A stretch of 62,000 nt of DNA, taken from Zygnema cylindricum. Lineage: Eukaryota > Streptophyta > Zygnematophyceae > Zygnematales > Zygnemataceae. Both the position numbers and the translations under genes were made by a program. This document shows, piece by piece, positions 23,312 to 34,499 of this stretch (its first letter is position 1; each line of letters begins with the position of its first letter). Below the pieces are notes generated by a model. That model was not told where the DNA came from and searched no databases. It saw only the letters and a program-made list of their open reading frames with translations. The stretch spans positions 1 through 62,000 of the forward strand of contig JBBHKE010003316.1 of NCBI GenBank assembly GCA_037447655.1, in the 5' to 3' direction.

Positions 23312-24300
23312 TACCGGACAGTCCCGATTTCCCGAAGTCCAGATACGGTCTCTTATGACGGAATTTCAAAATCTTTCTATTAATGGTAAAATAAACTTCA
23401 TCCGTTATCTCTTTTTTCCATAATCAACTCTGCTAGTTTCACCCAATTTCTTTTTTCTTTTCCTGGCAATCTCCTCCAACCTTTGCCGCCTAATTTGGCG
23501 CTCCTTTACCCTGCCATCAAGATTTCTGCCCTTCCTGCCATCCTCCGTTTAAATCAGCTCGTGCTTTTTTGCCGACGACTTTCTACAAGTTTCGGCCATG
23601 ACTTTCCACTAAGGATTTTTGTCATTCTTTTCGTATTTTTCGTTTATCCGGCGCCAACTCTGGCGTGCTGTTACCCAAAAAAATATGTATATATATCTTT
23701 TCAGAACCCTTTATAATAGCCGGCAAATCAGCTCCATCCGTTCCGCCGTTCTTCCATAATCGGCTCTAACACTTTCGAACGATTTCCTTTTTTCCTTCTT
23801 TGGCGATCGCCTAACATCTTTGCCGCCCAATTTGGCGTCATATTAGTCGGCCAACAGGATTTTATACTTGCTGCACACAGGAAAGAGGACTTGAGGACTT
23901 GGTTTGAAAATTTTGTTGTCGTTCGTGGACGCGCGAACCTTTTCGGGTGAGTGACACCTTAACACATTTGTGGCTATGCTCAACCGTCAACACCGCGTGT
24001 GGCACACGACATTCAGTGAGCGTTCCAGCCTGTAGTACGTTAGGGTAGCAGCCAATCACCTAGTGGAAGACGGGTTGGCGAAGGAAACAAAACAAAAAAC
24101 CAACGGAAAAAAAAAAAAAAAAAAAAACACCCAAACATATAGTCAGAAGCGGGTACTGTTCACCGGTGCGGGGCTTTCAATTCACAATTTCGGGTTTTCG
24201 CCTTTACTTGCTCCCCCTTTCGTCTTGCGCGGTTGGACGAGACCTTTGTGGGCCCCACTTATTTGCGGACCTTTGACAAGTTACTCTTCAGTTCTTATGG
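23312..24300 (+). other. Probable 5' region of RT element copy C
   Basis: Two related blocks about 360 bp apart (near 23400-23520 and 23750-23850) both hold a TTTCTTTTTTC-like tract, then TTTGCCGCC and AATTTGGCG. They may be 5' untranslated repeats of the RT element that follows. No gene is recognised. Confidence 0.35.
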
Positions 24301-24887
24301 TATGTCTTAAATGAAGAGCGTCTCGCTCTCCTTCCCCATCCTCTCCAACGCATCCGCGTGTATGGACCATCTCCTCCGTGTTGTCCCACCCTCCTTAACA
24401 GCCTCCTCCACCACCCACCGCCACACCCTCATCCCAACCCTTTAACCCACACGACCCCCTTGTTCCCGTGCCCTCGCCCAAATCTCGAGAGCACTATACC
24501 ATACCTCTCCATACACCGCGGTATTGCCCTCCTCATTAACGAGAGCAACCTCAAGACTTGTCTTTAACCCTCATTTCCGACCGTTCTCTTCCTCCACCCC
24601 CATCGAAGAGCCCTTCTACCCCTCGTCCGACCAGCCCACCTTTAGGTTTTCCACATGTACCAATTTTGTCGTCCCATCCCCCTCCCACTAACATCATACC
24701 TCCCTCTCAAGTCCATATATCTACCACTCCACATTCAACCCATTCTTCTCATCATTCCCCTTCGCCTGTCCACCCTTCCTCTAACACCCCTACATCTCGG
24801 GTTCCTTGTCTAGGATGTGGGAAGCCTTAAGCCCAAGGTACGGGTTTAGCCGGACATGTAAAAGCGTGTCCCAAGATCGTTCTAACT
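24301..24887 (+). pseudogene. RT element copy C, N-terminal part with zinc finger
   Basis: Pro/Ser/His-rich coding-like sequence ends in a C2HC/C2H2-like finger: CLGCGKP, then an in-frame TAA, then GLAGHVKACPK. Non-LTR elements of the R2-like group often carry such N-terminal fingers. The reading frame is broken. An inverted LTR fragment interrupts the element at about 24887. Confidence 0.5.
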
Positions 24888-25249
24888 GTAATTCTGTGAC
24901 CTCCATTGGTACACAGAATGTCCAACTTATGTGAAACCTCTAGGATAACATATGTACTTTTGTCTTTGAAAATGAATAAGTCCCACCCTGGGACGCAAAA
25001 TCTCTGACAAACTACAACCCTATGTAGCCTGGACTCCCCTGAGTCCGCAGCAAAAATAAATCGCTGAATTTTCTCACCTGAGCATTAAGTTATGGCTGAC
25101 CAAAGTTGGTCCATAAATACAGGTGCTCTCTGGGAGAGAGGCTGAAAAACCGAAAAATATTCCAAGTCCTAAGCTACCTCTCTAAACCTATCTCTAAGGT
25201 ACTAGACCAATCATATTACTGTAAAGTACAAGAAGGTACATGTACCGCT
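24888..25249 (-). mobile_element. Truncated LTR in inverted orientation
   Basis: The reverse complement matches the 3' part of the LTRs at 27396 and 30553, including GGACTCAGGGGAGTCCA-like and CAATGGAGGTC blocks. It lies head to head with the next LTR, so the region holds a compound or rearranged insertion. Confidence 0.6.
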
Positions 25250-26311
25250 TGTTGAAATTTATGTATTTTCTAGGTCTGTATTGGAAAAATAAATAGAGTA
25301 AGTCAGCAAAGGCAACCTGCTTCTCGCTCAACTCTCTCCGGTCCCCATACTTGTTGCAGTCACTGAAGACCAGAGTTGGAGAGGGAGCTAGAGCCATGCC
25401 TACCTAGGCTATCCAGAGGTTTACAGGAAATTTATATAAGTTAAAGGGTTTATTTTATCTAAAATATATGTGCCGACCGCAGGATTTGATCCCTGTACCT
25501 ACCGGCCGGCAGTCAGCGGATAACCGGTAGCCTTAGCCGTTAAGTCTAGGACTAGTGTTACGTAGTATATAGTTTGATATTTATTTTAACATGTATGCGT
25601 AGGATTAATCATTTAACTGTAATTTATTACGGGATACATAGATTCGGTAATGTGTAAAGTACGGATTACGGTACGGACATAAAATCAATACCGCGCATTT
25701 ATTTCTTAATTGAAACGAATGCCGCGCAAGTATTTATTACGGCTACGATTAAATCCTGATTTAATCGGACGGCCGGAATTAGCGCCGAGATCGCGGAAGA
25801 AGATTTCGACGGTTTGTGGCCATCGCCACATTGGATGACACGTGGCGAAATTACATTGGATCGTGGAATCTCCGGAGATTATGGCACCGAATCCGGATAT
25901 GACATGTGTCGACATTTAGGCTATGTCGTACAGTGTCCGTACATAAAGTACACCGGCAGCTGTACTTTTGCGTACGGAATTGTAATCTGATTGGTTCCGT
26001 ACATCAGTAAATAGAGTCTGTGAGAGAGATAGGACTTAGAAAAATTAGGAGATAGGACCCTCTCTCCCAGAGAGCTTTTGTACAAAAGGTCAATTTTGAC
26101 CCTCCATAACTTACTGCTCAGGGGAGCAAATTTAGAGATTCATTTTGCTATCGACTCAGGGGAGTCTTGCCTTCACAGGGGTGCAGGTGGTCAGGGTTTT
26201 TGTTTGCCAGGGTGGCAGTTATTTTTGCTGAAACACAAAGGGGTCAGGATTATCCTAGAGGCTTCTTGGAAGTTGTTCACTCTGAGGACTTATGGAGGTC
26301 TCAGAGTTTCA
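25250..26311 (+). mobile_element. Solo LTR of the Copia-type element
   Basis: It starts TGTTGAAATT and ends GAGGTCTCAGAGTTTCA, so TG...CA ends are kept, and it aligns along its length with the LTRs at 27396-28529 and 30553-31747. The RT element resumes immediately after it. Confidence 0.75.
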
Positions 26312-27395
26312 GGTTACCCCAGACCACGACTTTATTCGTGGATTCCTCCTCATCTTCGAGAGATCGTTCAAGTTGCGCTTCGGTTCCCGCTTGGGCTTTT
26401 GGCTGATGATATCAATAATCTCGCTGCATGGCATCTTTTCTTTATGTTTCCCCTTTAGGTTTTGATTCTACCTCCCCGTGGAGGTACTAGCGGGGCACGA
26501 GAGACACAGTCACGCTGCCAACGTTTTCTTCGTGGAGATTGGGAATCTCTTCAACAAGAACACACAGACAGCGTAATTGGCCTTTCTCTGACGCCTCCTC
26601 CCTTCCAAGCTCCTCTTCCAACTTCTACGACTCGCATGCGGCGGGCCGTGCACCTTGGTCGATGTGGTGAGCTCTCTCGTGCTGCCTGTGTACTACGACC
26701 TTTCACACCGTCTCCCACAACAACGTCGACAATTGAAGCCCTGCGAGACCTTCATCTTGTGGCACTGGGTGACGTTCTATCATTTGTTGATTCATATGAA
26801 CCTTTAGAACCCTTTGACCTCGACGAAGATGCCTTTACTAGAGCTCTAGTTCGATCCCCTCATCTCTCAGCTAGGGGACCATCGGGGATGGTTTTTGAGC
26901 TTTTCCGATATCTATTCCCTCCGGAAAATCCATCACAAGGTTTTGATTTGTTGTTCAGAGTGGCTTCTCAATTAGCTTAGAGTCTTGTGCCACCAACTAT
27001 AGTCCCACTTCTCGCAGCGGCACGTCTTGCAACTGTCTCAAAGCCTGCTGGTGGTGTTCGACCGATTGTTGTAGGGGAAGTCTTATATCATCTCGTGGCA
27101 AGATCAATGTGTTTACAGCTTCAAGTTGCTTTCGCAAATCATTTTTCTCCACATCAATTTGGTGTCGCAACACGAGGGGGTTGTGAGGCTGTAGTCCACG
27201 GTTAACGAGCGATTTTTTACTTCCATCCGGATTGGGTCGTTCTCCAAGTCGACATTTCCAACGCCTTTAACACGGTTGATCGCAACGCCATTTGTCGTGA
27301 GATTTGACACGCGCCGTCTTCTATCAACCAAATTTTCCATTTTGTCTGTGCCATTTACTAAAAACCCAACCCTTTACTTTATCCCATTGGAGGCC
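26312..27395 (+). pseudogene. RT element copy C, RT N-terminal half
   Basis: It encodes HLREIVQVALRFPLGLLADD, then a spacer, then RT blocks: RLATVSKPAGGVRPIVVGEV, HQFGVATRGGCEAVVHG and motif A QVDISNAFNTVDR with its catalytic Asp. In-frame stops lie at about 26458, 26978 and 27202, so the copy is dead. The sequence breaks off where the LTR element begins and resumes at 31748 with the adjoining residues of the same protein. Confidence 0.75.
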
Positions 27396-28529
27396 TGTTG
27401 GAATTCAAGTTTTTTCTAGGTCTAGATATTGCAAAATAAAAAGCAAAATAGTAGATATAGAGGAGGAGTTAGCCATGGCTGCCTGTGCTGTCTAGAGAGA
27501 GACAGGCAGTTGTTTTATAAGGTTTTCTCTAAAAGGGAGTTTTGACAGAGCCAGGATTTGATCCTGGTACCTGCCATTCGTCACACCCGCAATAGCCGGT
27601 AACCTTATCTAGATAGTCTAAATTATATGATATAATATACGAGGTATGATATTAATTTAAATAGTTACAATAAGACTAATTCATTTAACTAGAACTATAT
27701 GCATACTGCATAGAAACAGTTGTGTAAAGTACGACGTACAGTACGGATACGAAATAAATACCGCGCAGTTTGTTTGACGCCGGAAAGAATACCGCGCAAG
27801 TATTTATGACGGCCACGATTGAAATCCAAATTTGATCGGACGGCCGCGAAGGATGCCGAGATCGCGGAGTACGATTTTGGCGGTTTGCGATCACCGCCAC
27901 ATTGAGTGACACGTGGCAACACTACATTGGATTGCGGCAACTCCGGGGATTACGGAAACGAATCCGGATATGACACGTGTCAACATTTTGGCCATGTCGT
28001 ACTATGGTCGTACATAAAGTACACCGGCACCTGTACTTTTCTGTACGACACAATGTTTTAATTGGTGTCGTACTTCAGTAGATAGAGTTTTAGAGGGAGA
28101 TAGGACTTAGAAAAATTTGGCAGATAGGACCCTCTCTCTAAGAGAGCACCTTGTATAAATGGCTAACTTTGGGCAGCCATAACTATCAATTTACTTGACC
28201 ATTTTCAGTGATTCTTTTTGCTGCGGACTCAGGGGAGTCCAAGCTACACAGGGGTGTAGTCGGTCAGAGTTTTTGTCTGCCAGGGTGGCTGCATTTCTAA
28301 GGGAAAGTCAAAGTGGGTGAATGTGTCCAAATCTCATATTCTAACTTTGCATTCTGTGGTGGAACTGAGCACACAGAAAGTGTTATTTCACAGGGGTGAA
28401 TCTATATTGGGGTTCTGAATATCAAGGGGTCAGTCACTTGGGTTTATATTAACTTGGAGTCGGCACTATCTAGATTAGCTACTTTTGGATCTGCATACTC
28501 TGAGGGCCAATGGAGGTCTCAGAGTTTCA
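27396..28529 (+). mobile_element. 5' LTR of nested Copia-type element
   Basis: It starts TGTTGGAATTC and ends AGAGTTTCA. Compared with the 3' LTR it lacks about 60 bp (the CTAACTCCTCACTCAAGTCC area), otherwise the two are very similar, so the insertion is fairly recent but not brand new. Confidence 0.88.
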
Positions 28530-28533
28530 GGTT

Positions 28534-29826
28534 ATGGGCCCACCATCTAGGGTGCCTATGTTCGATGGAACAGACTTAACTTTTTGGGAGTTTACAATGG
28601 CGGGATTGCTTTTCGAGAAGCACTTATGGGGAATTGTTTCGGGACAAGTGAGATGTCCGCCACCTGGCTTTGGAGGAGCTTACTATGGATATTCATATGA
28701 GGCTGCCCAAAATATCAACCGGAGTTCAGATGCAACGGAAGGTGAAGGGAAAAATCTTTCCGTGGATGGGGAAATAGGGGAGAAGGAAAAAGGGACACCT
28801 ATGGTGAGGGGAACTAGGCTCTCAACTATGGTACCACATGTAGGGATTAAAATTGAAGAAAATGACATGAAAATATGGGAATACAAAAACACTATAGCAA
28901 AACATCTCATACTTAGATATGTGTCTAAGTCGATAACTATCACTCTTTTAAGTCTGACCAAGTCTTCACAGATATGGGAAGCACTAATTCAGATTTATAA
29001 GAGTGAGACTATTCAGAGGCAGCAATTAGTAAAACAGGAAATAGAGGCCTACGTTTATAAAGGCGGTAGCATGATAGAGTTTTGCAATGATATTGCTACG
29101 TTATATGTTGAGCTTACTAGTGCGGGATATGTAGAATCTGAGGAGAGTAAGATTAATACACTACTTATGAAACTCCCAGATGAGTACGAAAATATCATTT
29201 GTTGTATGCAGGCAATGGATGGCTCCTCATGGACTTGGAGCTTTACCATGGGGATAATTCTTGTGAGGGAAAGCACTTTGGAGCTTCGTACGGGAAGGGA
29301 CAGGGTGAATGCATTTACAGCTGGTGGTGATTGGCGGAAGCGTGATGAGAGGAACGGCGGTGACGAGCGGAAGCGTGATGAGAGGAACGGTGGTGACGAG
29401 CGGAAGCGTGATGAGAGGAACGGTGGTGACGAGCGGAAGCGTGATGAGAGAAAGAAAGACAAAGGTAAACCTTATCGGAACATTGGTGGAAAGAGAGGGA
29501 GAGGAAAAGAAAGGGGAGCTTTGAAAAAGGGGGTTTGCTTTTTTTGTAGGGAACCGGGTCATTATATGGAGGAATGCCTTTGTTTGGAAAAACTTAGAAG
29601 TTGGAATGTGGATGAGGAGGAAGAAGGGGAAGAGGAGAAAGAGGATGAAGATATTTTAGAGCTTCTCCGGATTAGTAGTATGGGGAAGAGAGAAAAGCAC
29701 ACAGTAATTGCACGAAGGCAAAAGTGTGCTTTTGGAGGTATAAGGGAAGTAAAGAGAGAGGAGGTACTTGAGGATGTCGAGGAGTGTAGAGTGTATGACT
29801 TAGAAATGAGAAAGTCAGTTCTATGA
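28534..29826 (+). CDS. Copia-type Gag polyprotein of non-autonomous LTR element
   Basis: Structural Gag-like protein of a Ty1/Copia-type retrotransposon. The first ATG inside the internal region is at 28534; the frame is also open upstream into the LTR (ATG at 28510). Recognisable parts are the N-terminal VPMFDGTDLTFWEFTM block, the UBN2-like KSSQIWEALIQIYKSETIQR core, ESKINTLLMKLPDEYENII, and a CCHC zinc knuckle CFFCREPGHYMEEC near residue 340-350. Between core and knuckle there is an 11-residue tandem repeat (RKRDERNGGDE, about 3.5 copies, 33-bp DNA unit). A Glu-rich tail follows. No integrase, RT or RNase H follows within the 2-kb interior. Confidence 0.8.
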   Translation: MGPPSRVPMFDGTDLTFWEFTMAGLLFEKHLWGIVSGQVRCPPPGFGGAYYGYSYEAAQNINRSSDATEGEGKNLSVDGEIGEKEKGTPMVRGTRLSTMVPHVGIKIEENDMKIWEYKNTIAKHLILRYVSKSITITLLSLTKSSQIWEALIQIYKSETIQRQQLVKQEIEAYVYKGGSMIEFCNDIATLYVELTSAGYVESEESKINTLLMKLPDEYENIICCMQAMDGSSWTWSFTMGIILVRESTLELRTGRDRVNAFTAGGDWRKRDERNGGDERKRDERNGGDERKRDERNGGDERKRDERKKDKGKPYRNIGGKRGRGKERGALKKGVCFFCREPGHYMEECLCLEKLRSWNVDEEEEGEEEKEDEDILELLRISSMGKREKHTVIARRQKCAFGGIREVKREEVLEDVEECRVYDLEMRKSVL

Positions 29827-29985
29827 TCCATAAGTGAAAACGGGAAAGATAAAATTAATCAGGATAATTTTATAGATAATAGGGAAACAGAAAACTGGTC
29901 GGAAAGGGAGACTTCAACGGTTTTCGAGGAAAGGGGAGAAGTGAAACTCGAATAGGTTTTAAAGGATAGGGGAGAAGAGAAATAT

Positions 29986-30534
29986 TTGATTAAAGGTTTA
30001 GGGGAGAAGAAATATTTATTGGGAATTAAATTAGAAAGTAATAGTGGAAAAAATTCCATGGGAGAGAGTGAGGGAAGTTTAAAAAATCGGGTAATTATCA
30101 TGGATAAAAATATGAGTACGAAAGATGTAGATCTTATGAGGAACTTAGTGGGGACTAGTGTTTTTTGGGAAAATTTGGGGGTGGATGGATTTGACATCAC
30201 TACTTGGTGTGACGTCACTTGTGAAGATGTGCCTGTAAAAGGGTTTGCATCTGGGTGTATGTTGCAGATTGGAGATGGGGCTGGCTATTTGGATCGCAAG
30301 AGGGAAATCCGTTTGTGTGTGGATAAAAGAGTGATGAAGTGGATAAAATCTTTGCTCGGATTTATGAAAAGTGGGATGTTAAATAAAATGTGTGATGCAA
30401 TTATTATTTCAGTTCATTTAATGCACTGTGTTAAATACTTAAGTTTTATGAAAGGAAAAGGAAAAAGGAAAAAGAAAAGGAAAAAGGGGAGGGGATGTTT
30501 GTTTACTTGTTTGTGGAAGTTGAAAGAAAAATAG
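29986..30534 (+). other. Second open frame inside the Copia-type element
   Basis: An open frame of about 180 codons follows the Gag stop within the element interior. It includes the block DVPVKGFASGCMLQIGDGAG and a Lys-rich C-terminus. I recognise no RT, integrase or envelope motif. It may be a degraded pol remnant or captured sequence. Confidence 0.35.
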
Positions 30535-30552
30535 ACTAGAAAATAAGGGGAG

Positions 30553-31747
30553 TGTTGGAATTCAAGTATTTTCTAGGTCTAGAGATTGCAAAATAAAAAG
30601 CAAAATAGTAGATATTGACAGCCTGCCTCTAACTCCTCACTCAAGTCCCCACACTTGTCGCGGTCACTGGAGACTAGAGGAGGAGTTAGCCATGGCTGCC
30701 TGTGCTGTCTAGAGAGAGACAGGCAGTTGTTTTATAAGGTTTTGCTCTAAAAGGGAGTTTTGACAGAGCCAGGATTTGATCCTGGTACCTGTCATTTGTC
30801 ACACCCGCAATAGCCGGTAACCTTATCCAAATAGTCTAAATTATATGATAGAGTATACGGGGTATGATATTAATTTAAATAGTTACAATAAGACTAATTC
30901 ATTTAACTAGAACTATATGCATACTGGATAGAAACAGTTGTGTAAAGTACGACGTACGGTACGGATACGAATTAAATACCGCGCAGTTTGTTTGACGCCG
31001 GAAAGAATACCGCGCAAGTATTTATGACGGCCACGATTGAAATCCAAATTTGATCGGACTGCCGGGAAGGATGCCGAGATCGCAGAGTACGATTTTGGCG
31101 GTTTGCGATCACCGCCACATTGAGTGACACGTGGCAACACTACATTGGATTGCGGCAACTTTGAGGATTACGGAAACGAATCTGGATATGACACGTGTCA
31201 ACATTTTGGCCATGTCGTACTATGGTCGTACATAGAGTACACCGGCACCTGTACTTTTCTGTACGACACAATGTTTTAATTGGTGCCGTACTTCAGTAGA
31301 TAGAGTTTTAGAGGGAGAAAGGACTTAGAAAAATTTGGCAGATAGGACCCTCTCTCTAAGAGAGCACCTTGTATAAATGGCTAACTTTGGGCAGCCATAA
31401 CTATCAATTTACTTGACCATTTTTAGTGATTCTTTTTGCTACGGACTCAGGGGAGTCCACGCTACACAAGGGTGTAGTCGGTTAGAGTTTTCGTCTCCCA
31501 GGGTGGCTGCATTTCTAAGGGAAAGTCAAAGTTGGTGAATGTGTCCAAATCTCATATTCTAACTTTGCATTCTGTGGTGGAACTGAGCACACAGAAAGTG
31601 TTATTTCACACGGGTGAATCTATATTGGGGTTCTGACTGTCAAGGGGTCAGTCACTTAGGTTTATATTAACTTGGAGTCGGCACTATCTAGATTGGCTTC
31701 TTTTGGATCTGCATACTCTGAGGGTCAATGGAGGTCTCGGAGTTTCA
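30553..31747 (+). mobile_element. 3' LTR of nested Copia-type element
   Basis: It is preceded by a purine tract AAATAAGGGGAG that fits a polypurine tract. It starts TGTTGGAATTC and ends GGAGTTTCA. The flanking CATTGG matches CATTGG just upstream of the 5' LTR, separated from it by a few bases, a possible imperfect target duplication. Confidence 0.88.
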
Positions 31748-33560
31748 CATTGGGGGACGTTAAAACTTTGGAATCAGTAACGGGTACTCGTCAAGGTGAC
31801 CCTCTAGGAGCCCTTTTGTTTGCTCTCGCTCACCTACAAGCTCTCAGGGCATCGGCTGCGGCTTTTCCAAATTGTTTGTTCCCTTCAGTTGCTGACGACA
31901 CTCATATAGTCGGCCTGCCGGACCAAGTTGTTCCTGCCTTACACCATTTTGTAGAGCAACTTTCTAAAATTCACCTTTCTGTCAACTTCACTAATTGTGT
32001 CGCATGGAGCCCGGCTGGTCTTCCACCCGAATTCTCTTTGCCTTCAGGATTTCGTATTTCAACTTCTCAAGAAGGTATAAGGGCTTTGGGTTCTCTTATT
32101 AGAGCCCCTGCTTTTGTTAACCAATTTGTTAAAGACGCTTTGTTAGATGACCTTTCTCATTGTGAGGACCTTCCCAAACTTCCCGATTCACAAGTCACGT
32201 TTGCTATCTTAACACGTTGTTTTGCCCAAAGCCCTTTGTACCTGGCACGCACTTTACCCCCAAACTCTTCTTTCCTTTCTTCCCTGATTAATTTGATGAT
32301 CGACTCTTTGGCATTCTACATCAGCTGGTCAACCACGTTATCTTTGATCGGCCGGAAGGCCTCCTCGCTCGTAGACAAGCTTCTTTACCAGTCTCTTGCG
32401 GGGGGTCTCGATTTGCGTCCTACAGCCACATTGGCACCATCCGCTTACTTAGGGAATTGGGCTTTGGTGGCATCAATAATTATTTCAAGGTTTTTGGTGG
32501 ACGACACTCCTATTCTAGCACATGCGGTCTCTCACGTTGACGAGGTTTCCCTCTCATTCCAACAAGCATTATTGTCCTCTCGAGCGCTTTTACCAATTGA
32601 GGCCCAAGCTGAAGTTCCTGCGTTCCCTTCTCTCATCACCGGTATTCACTCACGCGTGCAATAACCCATCGCCGATAAGGTAGCCACCGCCAAATTCAAT
32701 GATCTACTTCAGGCGCTCCCTACGGCTGAAGCGCGAAGCCGACTTCGATAGTGCTCGGGACCTGGGGCTCCAGCCTGGCTTATTGCTACACCAATTTCCA
32801 TTTCGCTCCGTTTATCTTCTCCTCAATTTTATGCTGCGCTTCGCTTACGACTTGGCTTGCCGCACCCTTCCCTTTTAGGCAAGCCCCGTTGCATTTGTGG
32901 TCAATCGATAGACGAGCAAGGGGTACATTTGCTACGTTGCTCACACGGTGGGGAGCGAACAACAACACACGACATGGTACGGGATGTTATCCCTGCCGTG
33001 GGTTCTGAAGCAGGGTACACAGTCAAGCGCGAGGTGTCGCACATTTTCCCACCACGTTCTCAATCTAGAGGTACACGGGGTCCTCGTGTGGATCTAGTTT
33101 TCCTACATGGCGCGGCGAGAACATTAGGGGATGTAGTCCTCACAGAGCCTACAGGATCCCATGTTTCCTCGCGCGCGGCTTTACATACTGGTGTTGAAGC
33201 TTGCGATGCAACGGCTTCAAAAGAACGTGACTACGCGCACCAAGACCCAGTTGATAGTTTCACACCATTTGCTTTGGAGATATTTGGGACCTTGGACCCG
33301 TCTTTCGACAACTTTTTGCGCGACTGCGCTCGACGATCTTTCTAAGTTAGAGGGTCGGGTAGCCCTTCTCCAGCTCTCATGGCAGCTTTCTACCGTCAAC
33401 GCATCTCTGTCAACCTTCAACGTTCCCAAGCTTCAACCATTATCCAACAGAGCACGGTGGTGATTGATGGTCGAGGATTGCGAGACTTACCGTCGCGCCA
33501 CCTGGCACATATAGACGATATCCATAGTTTTGATCTTTATTTAGGTCTAGCTTGAGGGTT
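31748..33560 (+). pseudogene. RT element copy C, RT C-terminal half and C-terminal domain
   Basis: It resumes the protein interrupted at 27395. Motif B TGTRQGDPLGALLFALAH and motif C SVADDTHIVG (catalytic DD) are intact, then LGSLIRAPAFVNQFVKDALL and SAYLGNWALVAS. After a break near 32664 the last domain has CICGQSIDEQGVHLLRCSHG (CxC...HxxxC zinc-like motif), then VDLVFLHGAARTLGDVVLTE, which resembles a restriction-like endonuclease core. The tail ends RDLPSRHLAHIDDIHSFD. A long stretch is still open, but frameshifts near 32664, 32750 and 33345 break it. Confidence 0.75.
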
Positions 33561-33800
33561 TAGCGTCTAGGTTAGTTTGTAAAGTTTCCATAGTTTGGTT
33601 TTGTTGTACTTGCTTTCTTCCATTCCTTTTAGGCTTTTCACGCATTTTTGTTGTGTTTTTAGTCTTTTAGGATTTTGGTCTTTAACCTTTGTTGGTCATC
33701 AATACTTTTTAGTGACAATCATGTTTTGTACTTTGATGGTATTACCATCGCGTTCTTGGAAATAAAATCCTACTTTATTTGTGAACTTGGCACTTTCGCG
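33561..33800 (+). other. 3' UTR of RT element copy C
   Basis: T-rich sequence follows the element stop and ends with GGTATTACCATCGCG and AATAAAATCCTA, a polyadenylation-like signal. A closely similar tail with ACCATCGCAATTTTTGCAATAAAG is seen after the fragment at 61.4 kb. Confidence 0.5.
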
Positions 33801-34077
33801 CACTTTTTGATCACCAACACACTAATTACAGTAGGGGTGTTCGCACTTGCCGAAATTGTACATGTTAACGAAATGCTTAATGAATCGAGCCCGATCTTTC
33901 GGGAAATAATCGGGTAAAATTGGAAAAACATCTGGAATATTATACTACACCGCGAATCGTAATTAGAGTAATGAAAAAATTAGAGTACAAAAACTAAAAA
34001 AAAAAAAAATAGAGTAATTAATGCTAATTTAAGTAATAGAGCGTTTTCAACTATGAAGTTTACTCTACACCGCTCAA

Positions 34078-34233
34078 CGTTATTAGTGTTAAAGTCACTA
34101 ATTTGGGTTCTTAAAATTTTGATTTTTTTCCTCAAATAGGATACATGATTTTAATTTTCCCTTGACGTCAATTGAGGTACCGTACAAAATAGCGTAAAGA
34201 ATTAAAGTTCAATAAGATCTAAATAGCGTGGTG
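34078..34233. mobile_element. Small TA-flanked TIR element
   Basis: It starts TA|CACCGCTCAACGTTATTAGTG and ends AATAGCGTGGTG|TA. The termini match the CACCG...CGGTG type shared by several elements here. Confidence 0.45.
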
Positions 34234-34499
34234 TACGGTCGATGTCAGACCGTACATAAATGTACATTTTCAAGTGAAAATTTTACAAAAAATGAATTAA
34301 ATCGGACGCGTACGCATAGGAACGTGCGCTAAAAAAACAGGATTGGTCTGACACGTAAATTAGTCTGACATGTACGGATATTTAAATTTCACTACAGTGT
34401 ACGATTTTTATATTTTGTACGGATACATATAATAATGTATATAATTGTAAAACAGAAACAACACGATTTAAAACAGAAAACCAAAAAGGAAGTTCTGGA

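Noticed and set aside
24358-24830. Pro-rich open frames considered as an independent gene
   Set aside because: They are in line with the zinc-finger block and the rest of the RT element, so they are best explained as its decayed N-terminus.
29055-29562. Antisense open frames inside the Gag gene
   Set aside because: Shadows of the 33-bp repeat and the Gag frame on the other strand; the CCHC knuckle fixes the plus strand.
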